A stretch of 64,000 bases of DNA from an uncultured Bartonella sp. (GTDB lineage: Bacteria > Pseudomonadota > Alphaproteobacteria > Rhizobiales > Rhizobiaceae): contig NZ_CALYPR010000001.1 in assembly GCF_945277285.1 (NCBI RefSeq), forward strand, positions 186,001-250,000. Reading direction: 5' to 3'. Each line of letters starts with the position of its first letter. Within the stretch, counting starts at the first letter, position 1. Under the pieces are notes generated by a model, which made no database searches, was not told the origin of the DNA, and saw nothing but the letters and a program-made list of their open reading frames with translations. Of this stretch, positions 23,492 to 33,410 are shown in pieces. The translations under genes were made by a program, and so were the position numbers.

Positions 23492-26158
23492 CTATTTCTG
23501 GTGGCGGATTGCTGCTTGAGCCGCCGCAAGTCTGGCAATTGGCACGCGGAATGGCGAACAGGATACATAGTCGAGACCATTTTCTTCGCACAAATCAATC
23601 GACATCGGATCACCACCGTGTTCACCACAAATACCGAGCTTTATATTGTGGCGTTGACTACGTCCACGCGTAGCACCGATTTTAACCAATTCACCCACGC
23701 CATCGCGGTCGATTGTTACAAACGGATCCTGCTCCAACAAGCCCTTTTTGATATAGGTGGAAAGAAATGGACCGGCATCATCACGTGAAATACCAAATGT
23801 CGTTTGAGTCAAATCATTGGTACCAAACGAGAAGAACTGCGCAGATTTGGCAATTTCTGCCGCACGCAGCGCCGCCCTTGGCAATTCGATCATCGTGCCT
23901 ACAAGATATTTGATTGTAACACCCTTTTCTTTCATGACATCGTTAGCAACCGCGTCGATACGTTCTTTGACAAAATCAAGTTCTGCTTTAAGAGCAATCA
24001 ACGGCACCATAATTTCAGGGGTAACTGTCTCGTGTGTCTCTTTGGCTGCTTCAATTGCTGCCTCGAAAATTGCACGCGCCTGCATTTCGGCAATTTCCGG
24101 ATAGGTGATTGCCAAACGGCAACCACGCAATCCCAGCATCGGATTGAATTCATGCAACTCTGCCGCTCTTTCCTTGATGACATCAGCCGGAATCGACATT
24201 GCTTCTGCAACTTCTGCAACTTCGGCATCGGTTTTTGGCAAGAATTCATGAAGCGGAGGGTCAAGCAAACGTATTGTTACAGGAAGACCATGCATTATTT
24301 CAAACAGTTCGATAAAATCTGAACGTTGCATCGGCAGAAGTTTTGCCAAAGCCTTGCGGCGGCCTTGTTCATCGTTGGCCAAAATCATTTCACGCATGGA
24401 AATGATGCGCTCACCGGCAAAAAACATGTGCTCGGTACGGCAAAGGCCAATGCCTTCCGCTCCAAACGAGCGCGCCATGCGGGCATCTGCCGGCGTTTCC
24501 GCATTAGCACAAACGTGCATGCGGCGTTTTTCATCTGCCCATGACATAAGCTTGGCAAAATCGCCTGACAATTTTGGCTGCAACATGGCAACTTTGCCTT
24601 TATAGATTTGACCATTTCCACCGTCAATGGTGATGATATCCCCTTTATGGAAGGTTTCACCACCGGCTTTTAATGTGCCGGCGTTATAATCAATATGAAT
24701 GCTACCAGCACCGGAAACACACGGTTTCCCCATGCCACGGGCAACAACAGCCGCGTGACTTGTCATGCCGCCACGTGTTGTCAAAACACCTTCTGCAACA
24801 TGCATACCGTTAATATCTTCGGGGCTTGTTTCTACCCTAACCAATATAACCCGGCGCCCCTCTTTGGTGGCGTTTTCTGCTTCTTCGGATGAAAAAACAA
24901 TCTCGCCGGTCGCCGCGCCGGGAGAAGCCGGAAGGCCCGTGCCAAGGACAATCTTTTTTGCTTTCGGATCAAGGGTGGGGTGAAGAAGCTGGTCAAGCGA
25001 CCTGGGGTCGATGCGAGAAATTGCTTCGGTACGATCTATCAATCCCTCTTCAACCATATCTACTGCCATTTTGAGTGCTGCAGGTGCTGTGCGCTTGCCA
25101 ATGCGGGTTTGCAACATCCACAATTTACCCTTTTCGATAGTAAATTCCATATCCTGCATATCGCGGTAGTGTTTTTCGAGTTTATGGGCAATATCGTTAA
25201 AAGCTGCAAAAGCTTGTGGCAATGTCTTTTCAAGCGAAGGTTTGTCAGAACCGGCGGCAATGCGGGCAGCTTCGGTAATGTTTTGCGGCGTTCTGATACC
25301 TGCAACAACATCTTCACCTTGAGCATTAACAAGAAACTCGCCAAACAGCGAATTTTCGCCTGTTGAAGGGTTACGGGTAAAGGCAACGCCGGTTGCTGAA
25401 TCGTCGCCCATATTGCCAAACACCATTGCCTGAACATTAACGGCTGTGCCCCAGCTTTCAGGAATATCATGCAACTCGCGATAAGTTACCGCGCGTGGTG
25501 TCATCCAACTGAGGAAAACCGCACCGATGGCTCCCCAAAGCTGCTTTTCTGGATCCTGCGGAAATGGCTTTCCGATTTCTTTTTCAACACATGCTTTAAA
25601 AGCAACAATCACATCCTGCCAATCCTTGGCAGTCAGTTCTGTGTCAACGTCATAACCGTGACGGGCTTTAGCATCGTCGATAATATCTTCAAACAAAGAG
25701 CCATCAATACCCAAAACAACGTTGGAATACATTTGGATAAAACGGCGGTAACTGTCATAGGCAAAGCGATCATCGCCTGTCTCTTTGGCAATGGCCTTGA
25801 CTGTCACGTCATTAAGGCCAAGATTTAAAACCGTATCCATCATACCAGGCATTGATGCGCGTGCACCTGAACGAACCGAAACCAGAAGAGGTTTATCTTT
25901 ATCGCCAAAACGCCGTCCGGTAAGATGACCGACTTCAGCCAAACACTTATGAACAGTATCGTCGAGTTTATCCGGATAGGATCGGTTATTTTTATAGAAA
26001 TAGGTGCAGACTTCGGTAGTAATTGTAAAACCGGGAGGAACAGGCAAACCGAGATTGCTCATCTCCGCCAGATTTGCTCCCTTACCGCCAAGGAGATTGC
26101 GTTCTGATGCCGCCCCATCAGCCTTTCCATTTCCAAAGCTGTAAACCCATTTTGTCAT
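23492..26158 (-). CDS. ppdK: Pyruvate, phosphate dikinase
   Basis: Interconverts pyruvate/ATP/Pi and PEP/AMP/PPi in the cytoplasm, supplying PEP for gluconeogenesis. 888 residues, the full family length. In order: N-terminal ATP-grasp domain (GGKGANLAEMSNLGLPVPPGFT, SVRSGARASMPGMMDTVLNLG), central phosphohistidine domain with TRGGMTSHAAVVARGMGKPCV, and the C-terminal PEP/pyruvate TIM barrel (GLCRTEHMF, LRGCRLAITYPEI, GTMIELPRAAL, SFGTNDLTQTTFGISRDD, CGEHGGDP). A strong GGAGGAG site lies about ten bases upstream of ATG 26158. It probably heads a unit with the deacetylase and DUF1499 genes. Confidence 0.97.
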   Translation of the reverse strand: MTKWVYSFGNGKADGAASERNLLGGKGANLAEMSNLGLPVPPGFTITTEVCTYFYKNNRSYPDKLDDTVHKCLAEVGHLTGRRFGDKDKPLLVSVRSGARASMPGMMDTVLNLGLNDVTVKAIAKETGDDRFAYDSYRRFIQMYSNVVLGIDGSLFEDIIDDAKARHGYDVDTELTAKDWQDVIVAFKACVEKEIGKPFPQDPEKQLWGAIGAVFLSWMTPRAVTYRELHDIPESWGTAVNVQAMVFGNMGDDSATGVAFTRNPSTGENSLFGEFLVNAQGEDVVAGIRTPQNITEAARIAAGSDKPSLEKTLPQAFAAFNDIAHKLEKHYRDMQDMEFTIEKGKLWMLQTRIGKRTAPAALKMAVDMVEEGLIDRTEAISRIDPRSLDQLLHPTLDPKAKKIVLGTGLPASPGAATGEIVFSSEEAENATKEGRRVILVRVETSPEDINGMHVAEGVLTTRGGMTSHAAVVARGMGKPCVSGAGSIHIDYNAGTLKAGGETFHKGDIITIDGGNGQIYKGKVAMLQPKLSGDFAKLMSWADEKRRMHVCANAETPADARMARSFGAEGIGLCRTEHMFFAGERIISMREMILANDEQGRRKALAKLLPMQRSDFIELFEIMHGLPVTIRLLDPPLHEFLPKTDAEVAEVAEAMSIPADVIKERAAELHEFNPMLGLRGCRLAITYPEIAEMQARAIFEAAIEAAKETHETVTPEIMVPLIALKAELDFVKERIDAVANDVMKEKGVTIKYLVGTMIELPRAALRAAEIAKSAQFFSFGTNDLTQTTFGISRDDAGPFLSTYIKKGLLEQDPFVTIDRDGVGELVKIGATRGRSQRHNIKLGICGEHGGDPMSIDLCEENGLDYVSCSPFRVPIARLAAAQAAIRHQK

Positions 26159-26340
26159 TTTCTAAAACTCCTCCGGTGATTATCAATAGCCGTTCATCAT
26201 GCATAGATAGTTCAGTTTTTTCTCTCTCAATCACGAAACATCGACATTTAGCGACAGCTTAGATTACAATCACCTTAACGCCAACATCAATGTTACGCAC
26301 CGACAAAATCGATTAAATAACAAAAGCTTGAATGACAAAA

Positions 26341-29300
26341 TTAGCCGACATCGCGCATTTTCTCAGCCGTCTGCAAATCGACAGAAACCAACTGTGACAC
26401 GCCCTGCTCACCCATTGTAACGCCAAATAGACGATTCATCCGTGCCATGGTAATCGGGTTATGGGTGATAACGATAAAACGTGTCCGGGTTGATTTTGCC
26501 ATTTCTTCCATCAAGTTGCAGTAGCGTTCAACATTATGGTCATCAAGGGGTGCATCAACTTCGTCAAGCACACAAATAGGAGCAGGACTCGTCAGAAAAA
26601 CTGCAAATATCAGTGCAAGTGCCGTCAAAGCCTGCTCGCCACCTGATAAAAGCGACATGGTTTGCGGCTTTTTTCCGGGCGGGCGGGCCAATATTTCAAC
26701 GCCGGCGTCAAGCGGGTCATCCGACTCGGTGAGTTGAAGTTCTGCCGTGCCTCCGCCAAAAAGATGGTGATAAAGGCGCTGAAATTCATCATTTACCCGT
26801 GTAAAGGCTGAAAGAAGTCGCTCGCGTCCTTCGCGATTGAGATTCAGAATTGCAACACGCAATTTCTTAATTGCCTCGACTACATCATCACGTTCACCGG
26901 TAATAGAATCAAAGCGCGTACGAAGTTCTTTTTCTTCCTCGTCTGCGCGCAAATTGACAGCACCTAACCGTTCCCGTTCGATGCGCAACCGCTCAAGCCT
27001 ATGATCAAGTGTTTCGATATCGGGCAATTTTTCAGTTACTTCAAAACCGGCAAGACGCAAAGTTTCATGAGGAGGACAGTTCAATGCATCATTGATGCGT
27101 GTTTCTATATCTTTGCGCCGGTCGACTGCCGCATTTAGCCGCTCTTCTGAACGGGCCCGCTCTTCACGGGATGAAGAAAGCTTTGCAAAGGCTTCAGCAG
27201 TTTGCTTGTCGAGCTTGCTTTGCATTGCCTCCGCCTCAGCTAACCGATCCATAATTTCATGACCGGCAGCCTCTTTCTGGGCAATGGCAGCGAGCAAATT
27301 TTGACGCTTTTCTTCCAATCCCTCCGGTGTTTCGGCTAATTGTTCAGTCTCGACCATCACATCTTGGCGCCGTGCTTTTAAAGTTGTTAATTGTTTTTGA
27401 GCGTTTTCAATGCGACCAAGCCAACTTTTTCTTTCTGAACCGATTGTTTCAAGCCGGCGCACCCGTGCATTGGCATTCTGTTTCCAGCTTTGCAACTTAG
27501 CCAGAGCTTCAGAAACGACTTTTCGTTCCGAGGCAATTTTTTCATTAAATACTGCAATTTTTTCCTCAAGTGCCGTCATATCGGGCAATTTTTTCTGCTC
27601 GTTTAATGCTAGCTCCAGTTGTCTGCCAAGTTCGCCTTTGTCGCCCTGTAATTGTGAAAAACCATCTTCAAGAGTAGAAAGACGCAAACTATGTTCGGTC
27701 ATTTCACGTTCGATTTTTACGTAAATCCGCTGTGCTTCATCACGATTATCGCGGGCAGAACGTAATTTCCCACGAATTTCACGTTCGTAAATCTGTGCCT
27801 CTTCAGCTTTTTTTGTCAATCGGTGTAAATTTTCTTCTGCCGCATTCAAGACCTCTCTTGCCTTGTTAATGAGGTCTGATAAAATCTGAAGCCGGTTTTT
27901 TTGTGCTAAACGTTGCGCGCTCGCTGTCGGCGCATCAGCCCGTGCCTTTAACCCATCCCATCGCCAAACTTCCCCGCTACGACTTACCAGTTTTTGCCCG
28001 ACATTTAGTTCCCCCTGAAGCTTTTCCCCCTCTTCATCAGCAACAACACCAATTTGTTGAAGGGCATTTGTTAAAGCTTTCGGAGCTTCTACAAAGTTCA
28101 AAAGCGGTTCTATGCCGCTCGGTAACCGGGGGGGTTGTTGTGTGCTATTAAGAACACTCCAAAAAAGCGGCGCACCTTCCAGTAGCGAGCCTTCAAGGTC
28201 ATCGCCTAAAGCGGCTCCAAGTGCCACCTCATATCCTTCTTTTACGGTTATTTCGTCAACGACCGGCGGAAAGTCTCCGCTTTTAAACGAGCTCAAGAGT
28301 TGCTCGAGTGTACGTGCTTCTGTAACCAAACCATTTAATTGGTCGCGACAATCGGCAAGATGAGGGCGCGCTGCGTTTTCCTCTGCTCTTGCCATTTCTG
28401 TAGCCGTTTCGCTTTCTTGTAAAAGATGTTCATTCTGCTCAAGGAATGCCTCTGCCTCGGTCAAATTCTTGCCGGCAATTGCAAGCCTGTCAGAACTTTG
28501 AACTTCGTTTTTTAACATATCGATCTGGCGGGATATCTCTCCAATGTTTTGTTCCAGCTTCGCATCACGTTTCCTCAAATCCTCGATTTGTTCGAGAATT
28601 CTGGCTTCTTCGGCATTTGCTTGTGCTTGTGCCCGGGTAAGCTCTCCCAATTGCCCTTCACTTTCTGCCAAAATGGTGTTTTGCTTTTCATATTGTTGAC
28701 TAAGCTCAAGCTCTGCTTCTTGCTGGTTTTCCGATTCAAGCCGTAACGTCTCTTCCTCTTCAACCAGCCGCTCGAGACTTTGTTGGTTATCGCCTGCAAG
28801 CTGTTGTTCTCGCGCAATGTCGTCATCAAGTTGTTGAAGCCTGCGCATTAATTCAAGCTGGCGTTGACGATTACGGCTTTCTTCATCATCAAGCTGTTTC
28901 AACTCAAGACTAAGCCGCTGATAGGCAGCAGAGGCTTTAGCAGCTTCTTCGCGCAAAGGTGGCAGTTTATTCTTGCTTTCTTCCTGTAGTTTTTCGGCAC
29001 GCATATGAATTTGCGCTTTTTCCGCGACAAACATGGTGGCGTTGTTTAAAGCACTGAGCGCTTCTGCTTCTTGTGTTTTGCTTTCCGACCAGCGCAGATA
29101 GAAAAGCCCGGCCTCTACTTCTCTAATATCGGCGGAAAGTGATTTAAAGCGGTTTGCCTGCCGCGATTGGCGTTTGAGACTTTCAATACGCGACGAAAGA
29201 TCTCCTACGACATCTTCCAGACGATCAAGATTGCCTTCTGCCGCCCGCAGGCGCAACTCCGCTTCGTGGCGGCGACTATGAAGGCCGGAAATACCGGCAG

Positions 29301-29799
29301 CCTCTTCCAACAAGGCACGGCGTGCCTGCGGTTTTGCCTGTATCAGTTCACCAATACGCCCTTGTCCAACCATTGACGGCGAGCGTGCGCCAGTTGATTG
29401 ATCGGCAAACAATAATTGCACATCCTTGGCGCGTACTTCCTTACCATTGATACGGTAAAGCGAACCGGAATCCCGTTCGATGCGGCGCGACACCTGCAAT
29501 TCATCAGCCTCATTGAATGCTGCCGGTGCGCTACGATCACTATTGTCAAGGAAAAGAGTAACTTCAGCGAAGTTGCGAGGCGGACGCGTTGCGGATCCTG
29601 AAAAGATGACATCATCCATACCGGAAGCGCGCATATTCTTGGAAGAATTCTCACCCATGACCCAACGCAGAGATTCAACCAAATTCGATTTACCGCACCC
29701 GTTGGGACCAACAACACCCGTCAACCCACGTTCAATCACGAACTCCTGGGCTTCAACAAAGGATTTAAACCCCACTAATCGCAGCTTGGTAAACTGCAT
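26341..29799 (-). CDS. smc: Chromosome segregation ATPase SMC
   Basis: Condensin subunit that compacts and segregates the nucleoid with ScpAB. 1152 residues. N-terminal ATPase half with Walker A GPNGCGKS (residues 31-38) and QSTGARSPSMVGQGRIGEL; a long coiled coil (about 170-480); the hinge (about 500-640, including VALGAALGDDLEGSLLEG); a second coiled coil (about 660-960); then the C-terminal ATPase half with signature LSGGEQALTALALIFA and Walker B CVLDEVDAPLDDHNVERYC. An AGGATAGG site precedes ATG 29799. It is downstream of the DsbA-like gene, separated by an intrinsic terminator, so it probably has its own promoter. Confidence 0.97.
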   Translation of the reverse strand: MQFTKLRLVGFKSFVEAQEFVIERGLTGVVGPNGCGKSNLVESLRWVMGENSSKNMRASGMDDVIFSGSATRPPRNFAEVTLFLDNSDRSAPAAFNEADELQVSRRIERDSGSLYRINGKEVRAKDVQLLFADQSTGARSPSMVGQGRIGELIQAKPQARRALLEEAAGISGLHSRRHEAELRLRAAEGNLDRLEDVVGDLSSRIESLKRQSRQANRFKSLSADIREVEAGLFYLRWSESKTQEAEALSALNNATMFVAEKAQIHMRAEKLQEESKNKLPPLREEAAKASAAYQRLSLELKQLDDEESRNRQRQLELMRRLQQLDDDIAREQQLAGDNQQSLERLVEEEETLRLESENQQEAELELSQQYEKQNTILAESEGQLGELTRAQAQANAEEARILEQIEDLRKRDAKLEQNIGEISRQIDMLKNEVQSSDRLAIAGKNLTEAEAFLEQNEHLLQESETATEMARAEENAARPHLADCRDQLNGLVTEARTLEQLLSSFKSGDFPPVVDEITVKEGYEVALGAALGDDLEGSLLEGAPLFWSVLNSTQQPPRLPSGIEPLLNFVEAPKALTNALQQIGVVADEEGEKLQGELNVGQKLVSRSGEVWRWDGLKARADAPTASAQRLAQKNRLQILSDLINKAREVLNAAEENLHRLTKKAEEAQIYEREIRGKLRSARDNRDEAQRIYVKIEREMTEHSLRLSTLEDGFSQLQGDKGELGRQLELALNEQKKLPDMTALEEKIAVFNEKIASERKVVSEALAKLQSWKQNANARVRRLETIGSERKSWLGRIENAQKQLTTLKARRQDVMVETEQLAETPEGLEEKRQNLLAAIAQKEAAGHEIMDRLAEAEAMQSKLDKQTAEAFAKLSSSREERARSEERLNAAVDRRKDIETRINDALNCPPHETLRLAGFEVTEKLPDIETLDHRLERLRIERERLGAVNLRADEEEKELRTRFDSITGERDDVVEAIKKLRVAILNLNREGRERLLSAFTRVNDEFQRLYHHLFGGGTAELQLTESDDPLDAGVEILARPPGKKPQTMSLLSGGEQALTALALIFAVFLTSPAPICVLDEVDAPLDDHNVERYCNLMEEMAKSTRTRFIVITHNPITMARMNRLFGVTMGEQGVSQLVSVDLQTAEKMRDVG

Positions 29800-29818
29800 A
29801 CACCTATCCTTGGGTTAC

Positions 29819-29851
29819 AAAAAAGGATGCAATAAACAATTGCATCCTTTT
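29819..29851 (-). terminator. Intrinsic terminator for the DsbA-like gene
   Basis: A perfect 12-bp stem AAAAGGATGCAA/TTGCATCCTTTT (29821-29832 and 29840-29851) with a seven-base loop. Read on the minus strand it is followed by an uninterrupted T-run. It lies 18 bp after the DsbA-like stop and before smc. Confidence 0.9.
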
Positions 29852-29868
29852 ACACCAAAATTTAGAAA

Positions 29869-30561
29869 TTAAAGAAAACTATCAATTACAGAAGACATTT
29901 CTTCCACAGACAAAGCACCTTCATATTTTTTACCATTGATAAAAAATGTCGGGGTCGATGTGACGCCAAATTCTTTACCGCGTTCAAATGAACTCTTCAC
30001 TTCATCAAGAACAGTCTGGTTTTTGAGACAGTTTTCTACAGCCGCATCATCAAGCCCGGCCATTGAAGCAATTTTTTTCAACGGTGGCAGTGCGTCTTGA
30101 GCCGCAGCCCATTCCATCTGTTTTTCAAACAGCACCTGAATCATCGGAAAATAACGATCTTCCGGTGCACAACGTGCAATCATATAACCGGCCTGTGCCC
30201 TCGGGTCATAGGCAAATTCACGAAAGACCAGACGGGCTTTACCGGTTTTGATATATTTCTCGCGAATATCGGGCAAAGTTTCCTTGAAAAAAGTAGCGCA
30301 ATGCCCGCAGGTGATAGAAGCATATTCGACGATTGTAACCGGCGCATCAGCCTTGCCTTCTACCATATCTTTGCCCTTGCCCGGCTCAAGCAATTTCGCC
30401 ATATCAACAGTACCATTTGATTTTACTTCGGTAGTGTTTGTATCAGCTGGCTTATTTTCTGCTGCTGAAGACGGCAAGACTGCAAAACAGGTTGTTGCAA
30501 CAAGCCCTAAAGTGGCAGCGAAAGAACGCAGAAGATGACAACTGTCTTTCATATTAACCAT
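29869..30561 (-). CDS. DsbA-family thiol:disulfide oxidoreductase (Thioredoxin_4)
   Basis: Periplasmic disulfide enzyme, about 230 residues. A signal peptide (hydrophobic LGLVATTCFAVLPSSAA) is followed by a flexible Asn/Thr-rich linker, then the thioredoxin fold with VEYASITCGHCATFF (CGHC active site) and cis-proline loop TSTPTFFINGK. The length and VEGKADAPVTIVEY entry match the DsbA-like proteins next to smc in Hyphomicrobiales. ATG 30561 is chosen because AAAAGG lies seven bases upstream; the frame extends six codons further to ATG 30579 without a ribosome site. It most likely oxidises exported proteins. Confidence 0.9.
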   Translation of the reverse strand: MVNMKDSCHLLRSFAATLGLVATTCFAVLPSSAAENKPADTNTTEVKSNGTVDMAKLLEPGKGKDMVEGKADAPVTIVEYASITCGHCATFFKETLPDIREKYIKTGKARLVFREFAYDPRAQAGYMIARCAPEDRYFPMIQVLFEKQMEWAAAQDALPPLKKIASMAGLDDAAVENCLKNQTVLDEVKSSFERGKEFGVTSTPTFFINGKKYEGALSVEEMSSVIDSFL

Positions 30562-30662
30562 AACAGTACCTTTTCCCATATTATTTTGTTCAGATTTGAA
30601 ACTTGCTAATGCAAAGACAAGCTTTAGTGTTTTATAGGTCAGAGTTTAGAAATTGTCTTGAG

Positions 30663-31184
30663 CTAATTATTAAATTTTTTGTTATGTAGAGAATGTTTCT
30701 GTGCAAAAATAGATAACCCCAAGTCATATAGCGACTTCCTTAAAACCTCATTTTCTATTTGTCCGGTCAGTTCAGCAATCAGCTTGCGGTCATTATCATC
30801 AACCAATGGAGGCTTCTTACGCACGACTTCTTTTTCTTCAATAACACGCTGTTCTATTTTTATGCGATCAATAGCAACATAGCCAAAAAACGCGTTAATG
30901 CGTTGAAGAATTTCATTGCTCTCATGGGTTAAAATCATTGCGGCATAAGCTTCGCACCCAACAACCAGTGTAGCCGGTTTAAACGGTTCGTCAACGCTTA
31001 CCCTTCTTGACCAGATAATTTTAAGTGGCATTGTACTTTGGGCAATGTCTCTTCCCACAAGCAGCGGCCAGTTTTCTATAAGTTCCAGATTGAGACCGGT
31101 TTTTTTTCGTAAAATAGGTTCAAGCAAGCCTGAAGTTGTCTCGGCAAGTGACCGGAAATGCCTTTTTTTTGGTGTCCAGCCCAT
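30663..31184 (-). CDS. dciA: DciA-family (DUF721) replication initiation protein
   Basis: 173 residues. The N-terminal DUF721 domain is recognised from LLEPILRKKTGLNLELIENWPLLVG...AQSTMPLKIIW...TLVVGCEAYAAMILTHESNEILQRINAFFG. DciA loads or interacts with the replicative helicase DnaB in bacteria lacking DnaC. In alphaproteobacteria the gene usually stands in the order mutY-dciA-dsbA-smc; here dciA-dsbA-smc is kept, but mutY is separated and inverted. The ATG overlaps the epimerase stop by one base (TAATG), so translation is coupled. Confidence 0.85.
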   Translation of the reverse strand: MGWTPKKRHFRSLAETTSGLLEPILRKKTGLNLELIENWPLLVGRDIAQSTMPLKIIWSRRVSVDEPFKPATLVVGCEAYAAMILTHESNEILQRINAFFGYVAIDRIKIEQRVIEEKEVVRKKPPLVDDNDRKLIAELTGQIENEVLRKSLYDLGLSIFAQKHSLHNKKFNN

Positions 31185-32158
31185 TATCGTTCCTGATACG
31201 TTTTAAACCAGCTGACAAACTTCTCCATACCATCCGCAATTGACATTTTCGGATAAAAAGCAAGATCTTTTTCCGCACGGGAAATATCGGCATAGGTTTT
31301 TTCGACATCGGCAGGCGGCATAGGACAAAGTTCTGTCAACGCCTTCTTGCCTGTAGCCTTTTCAATTGCTGCAACAAATTCCATCAATTTAACCGGCTGG
31401 TTATTGCCCAGATTATAAATGTCTGCAACTTTTTCAGGCTCTTTAATGATATTTTTTACCACCCCCATAACACCGTGCACAATATCGTCGATATAAGTAA
31501 AGTCACGTTGCATATTACCATAATTAAAAAGCTTTATCACACGCTCTGACAATATAGCATCGGTAAACAGCCAAGGTGCCATATCTGGCCTACCCCATGG
31601 CCCGTAAACAGTAAAAAATCGCAATCCCGCTGTTTTAAGCTTGTGAACATGGGAATAGGAGCGCGCAAGAAGTTCACCTGCCCGCTTGGTCGCTGCATAG
31701 ACAGAAACCGGATCATCAACCCGGTCTTCTTCCGAAAAGGGTACTTTTTTATTAGCGCCATAGACAGAAGACGAGCTGGCATAGACAACAGGCGGGCGGG
31801 AAGGCAGATTTAAAGCCTGTTCAAAAATCCTTACCATCCCCTCGACATTGGCAGTTACATAAGCTGAAGGATTTTCAATTGAATAGCGAACCCCCGCTTG
31901 CGCCGCCATATGGACAATAACATCGACATCCTTTTCGTGCCCCACCGCCTCGCGTAATTCTCTTTCGTTGGAAATATCGGCCTTAAAAAAGCGAAAAGAC
32001 GAGTTGTTTTTAATTTTCTCAAGGCGGGCTTTTTTAAGTTCGACCGCATAATAGTTATTAAGATTATCAAGACCGATAACCTCATAACCTTGTCGCAATA
32101 ATTCTCTCGAAATTGAAAAACCAATAAAACCGGCGACACCGGTAACAATCGCTTTCAT
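31184..32158 (-). CDS. NAD-dependent epimerase, UDP-glucuronate 4-epimerase type
   Basis: 324-residue extended short-chain dehydrogenase. Rossmann motif TGVAGFIGFSISREL, catalytic pair in SSSSVYGANKKVPF and YAATKRAGE (YxxxK), then RFFTVYGPWGRPDMAPWLFTDAI and QRDFTYIDDIV, all close to LpsL/CapI-type UDP-glucuronate epimerases that supply UDP-galacturonate for LPS or capsule. It overlaps the glycosyltransferase by four bases (ATGA) and dciA by one, forming a tight three-gene run. These two sugar genes interrupt the mutY-dciA neighbourhood usual in relatives. GDP- or UDP-hexose epimerase alternatives cannot be excluded. Confidence 0.85.
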   Translation of the reverse strand: MKAIVTGVAGFIGFSISRELLRQGYEVIGLDNLNNYYAVELKKARLEKIKNNSSFRFFKADISNERELREAVGHEKDVDVIVHMAAQAGVRYSIENPSAYVTANVEGMVRIFEQALNLPSRPPVVYASSSSVYGANKKVPFSEEDRVDDPVSVYAATKRAGELLARSYSHVHKLKTAGLRFFTVYGPWGRPDMAPWLFTDAILSERVIKLFNYGNMQRDFTYIDDIVHGVMGVVKNIIKEPEKVADIYNLGNNQPVKLMEFVAAIEKATGKKALTELCPMPPADVEKTYADISRAEKDLAFYPKMSIADGMEKFVSWFKTYQER

Positions 32159-32967
32159 TCTGGCTTTCCTTCTTCACGTTTCAAATGCGAAGGTATGAGG
32201 CCATAGATAACGCGACAGATATAATCGGTAATTCTGAAAAACAATGTTCCAATCCGCTTCCACTTGGGCAAACGCATATTTTGGTAAGTCTTACGCCCCT
32301 TTACGATGGTTGAACCATTACCTCCGCAAAATTTTACAATATTTTTGTTTGTTGAAAATGCGTTATATCCTGACCAGCCTCGTTCAAGGGCAACATCGTA
32401 AGGCAAACACATCGGCGTGAGTTTGGCGACCAACTTTTTTGCCCCTTCTTTTGTCACAATATAAGCAGCTGAGCTCCCCAATGGTCCATGTAAAAAACGG
32501 CCAATAGAGACATTGTCAGTTACGTCCATATATTTATGGAAAATACGGTGACGATGATTGGCAAATTTGATCATATCCCATCCGTCAATATGTGTAAGCT
32601 TGGTGATGATCTCGACAAATTCCTGATCAAATCCAACATCATCTTCGGCAATGACAGCATAAGGATTATTACCGTTTGCAACAGCCGACAACGCACGTAA
32701 ATGACTCAAATAACATCCTGCCTCGCCGGGCAAAATATTTTTCCCGTGTCTGCGCCGGAATCGCTTTACGTTGATTTCCGGTGTGTGAAAGATATCTATT
32801 TTGCTGCCATCAACTGCACTCACGCGATTATAATTCAAACCGACTTTCTCGGCTGATTGGGAAACAACCTTGAACCTTTCTTTCGAGCGATCAAGATTGA
32901 TTATATAGACAGGAATTTCCAAACTATCCTCGACAATCAAATTGTTTACATTGGGTTGATCTAGCAA
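32155..32967 (-). CDS. Glycosyltransferase family 25 (LPS type)
   Basis: 270 residues. The signature VYIINLDRSKERF, the SAVDG turn, GEAGCYLSHLRAL and AVIAEDDVGFD (DxD-like metal site) define family 25, which adds hexoses, often galactose, to LPS core. The C-terminus is basic with an amphipathic segment, consistent with loose membrane attachment. The start is uncertain: TTG 32967 is the longest, with an AAGG 15 bases ahead; an internal TTG just before EIPVYII would remove about 15 residues. It is coupled to the epimerase, so the two probably act in one surface-sugar pathway. Confidence 0.82.
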   Translation of the reverse strand: MLDQPNVNNLIVEDSLEIPVYIINLDRSKERFKVVSQSAEKVGLNYNRVSAVDGSKIDIFHTPEINVKRFRRRHGKNILPGEAGCYLSHLRALSAVANGNNPYAVIAEDDVGFDQEFVEIITKLTHIDGWDMIKFANHRHRIFHKYMDVTDNVSIGRFLHGPLGSSAAYIVTKEGAKKLVAKLTPMCLPYDVALERGWSGYNAFSTNKNIVKFCGGNGSTIVKGRKTYQNMRLPKWKRIGTLFFRITDYICRVIYGLIPSHLKREEGKPE

Positions 32968-33410
32968 ATTGCCATTTTAGAACCTTTTAAAAATTACCGT
33001 CAAACTAGCTATTCGCCTCCATAATGTAAACGGTTTTAAAGGTATGAATGAATATCACGAGAGTGTAAAAAGTCCCTATACCCGTAAATGACTATCCAAA
33101 AATCTTCGCTTTAAGAAAGCTTTTCAGCAATTTGGACTTATTGTTTAGAAATAAAGAGGAAGCTACGAGTTTGCTGTTTGATATATTTATAGTTCCCAAC
33201 ATTCAAATGCTGATGGTGGTTTTCACATCCATCTCAAGCCGGCAATTAAAAAAGACCGTAACGCGATTATCTGTAAATTTTCTTTACCGCTTCTAGTCAT
33301 TGACAGCTGTTTTTAAACAAGCGACAGAATAGAAAAAGGCTTATCACAGGCTTGATGATAGACTTCTATTTTCTTTCGATTTGTCCTCTCAAACATGGTT
33401 GGAAAACTTC
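32968..33410. other. Divergent promoter region between the glycosyltransferase and mutY
   Basis: No gene is supported here. A TTGACA word at 33299-33304 lacks a good -10 box. The region must hold promoters for both directions. No repeats or insertion remnants were noticed at this junction of rearranged synteny. Confidence 0.4.
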
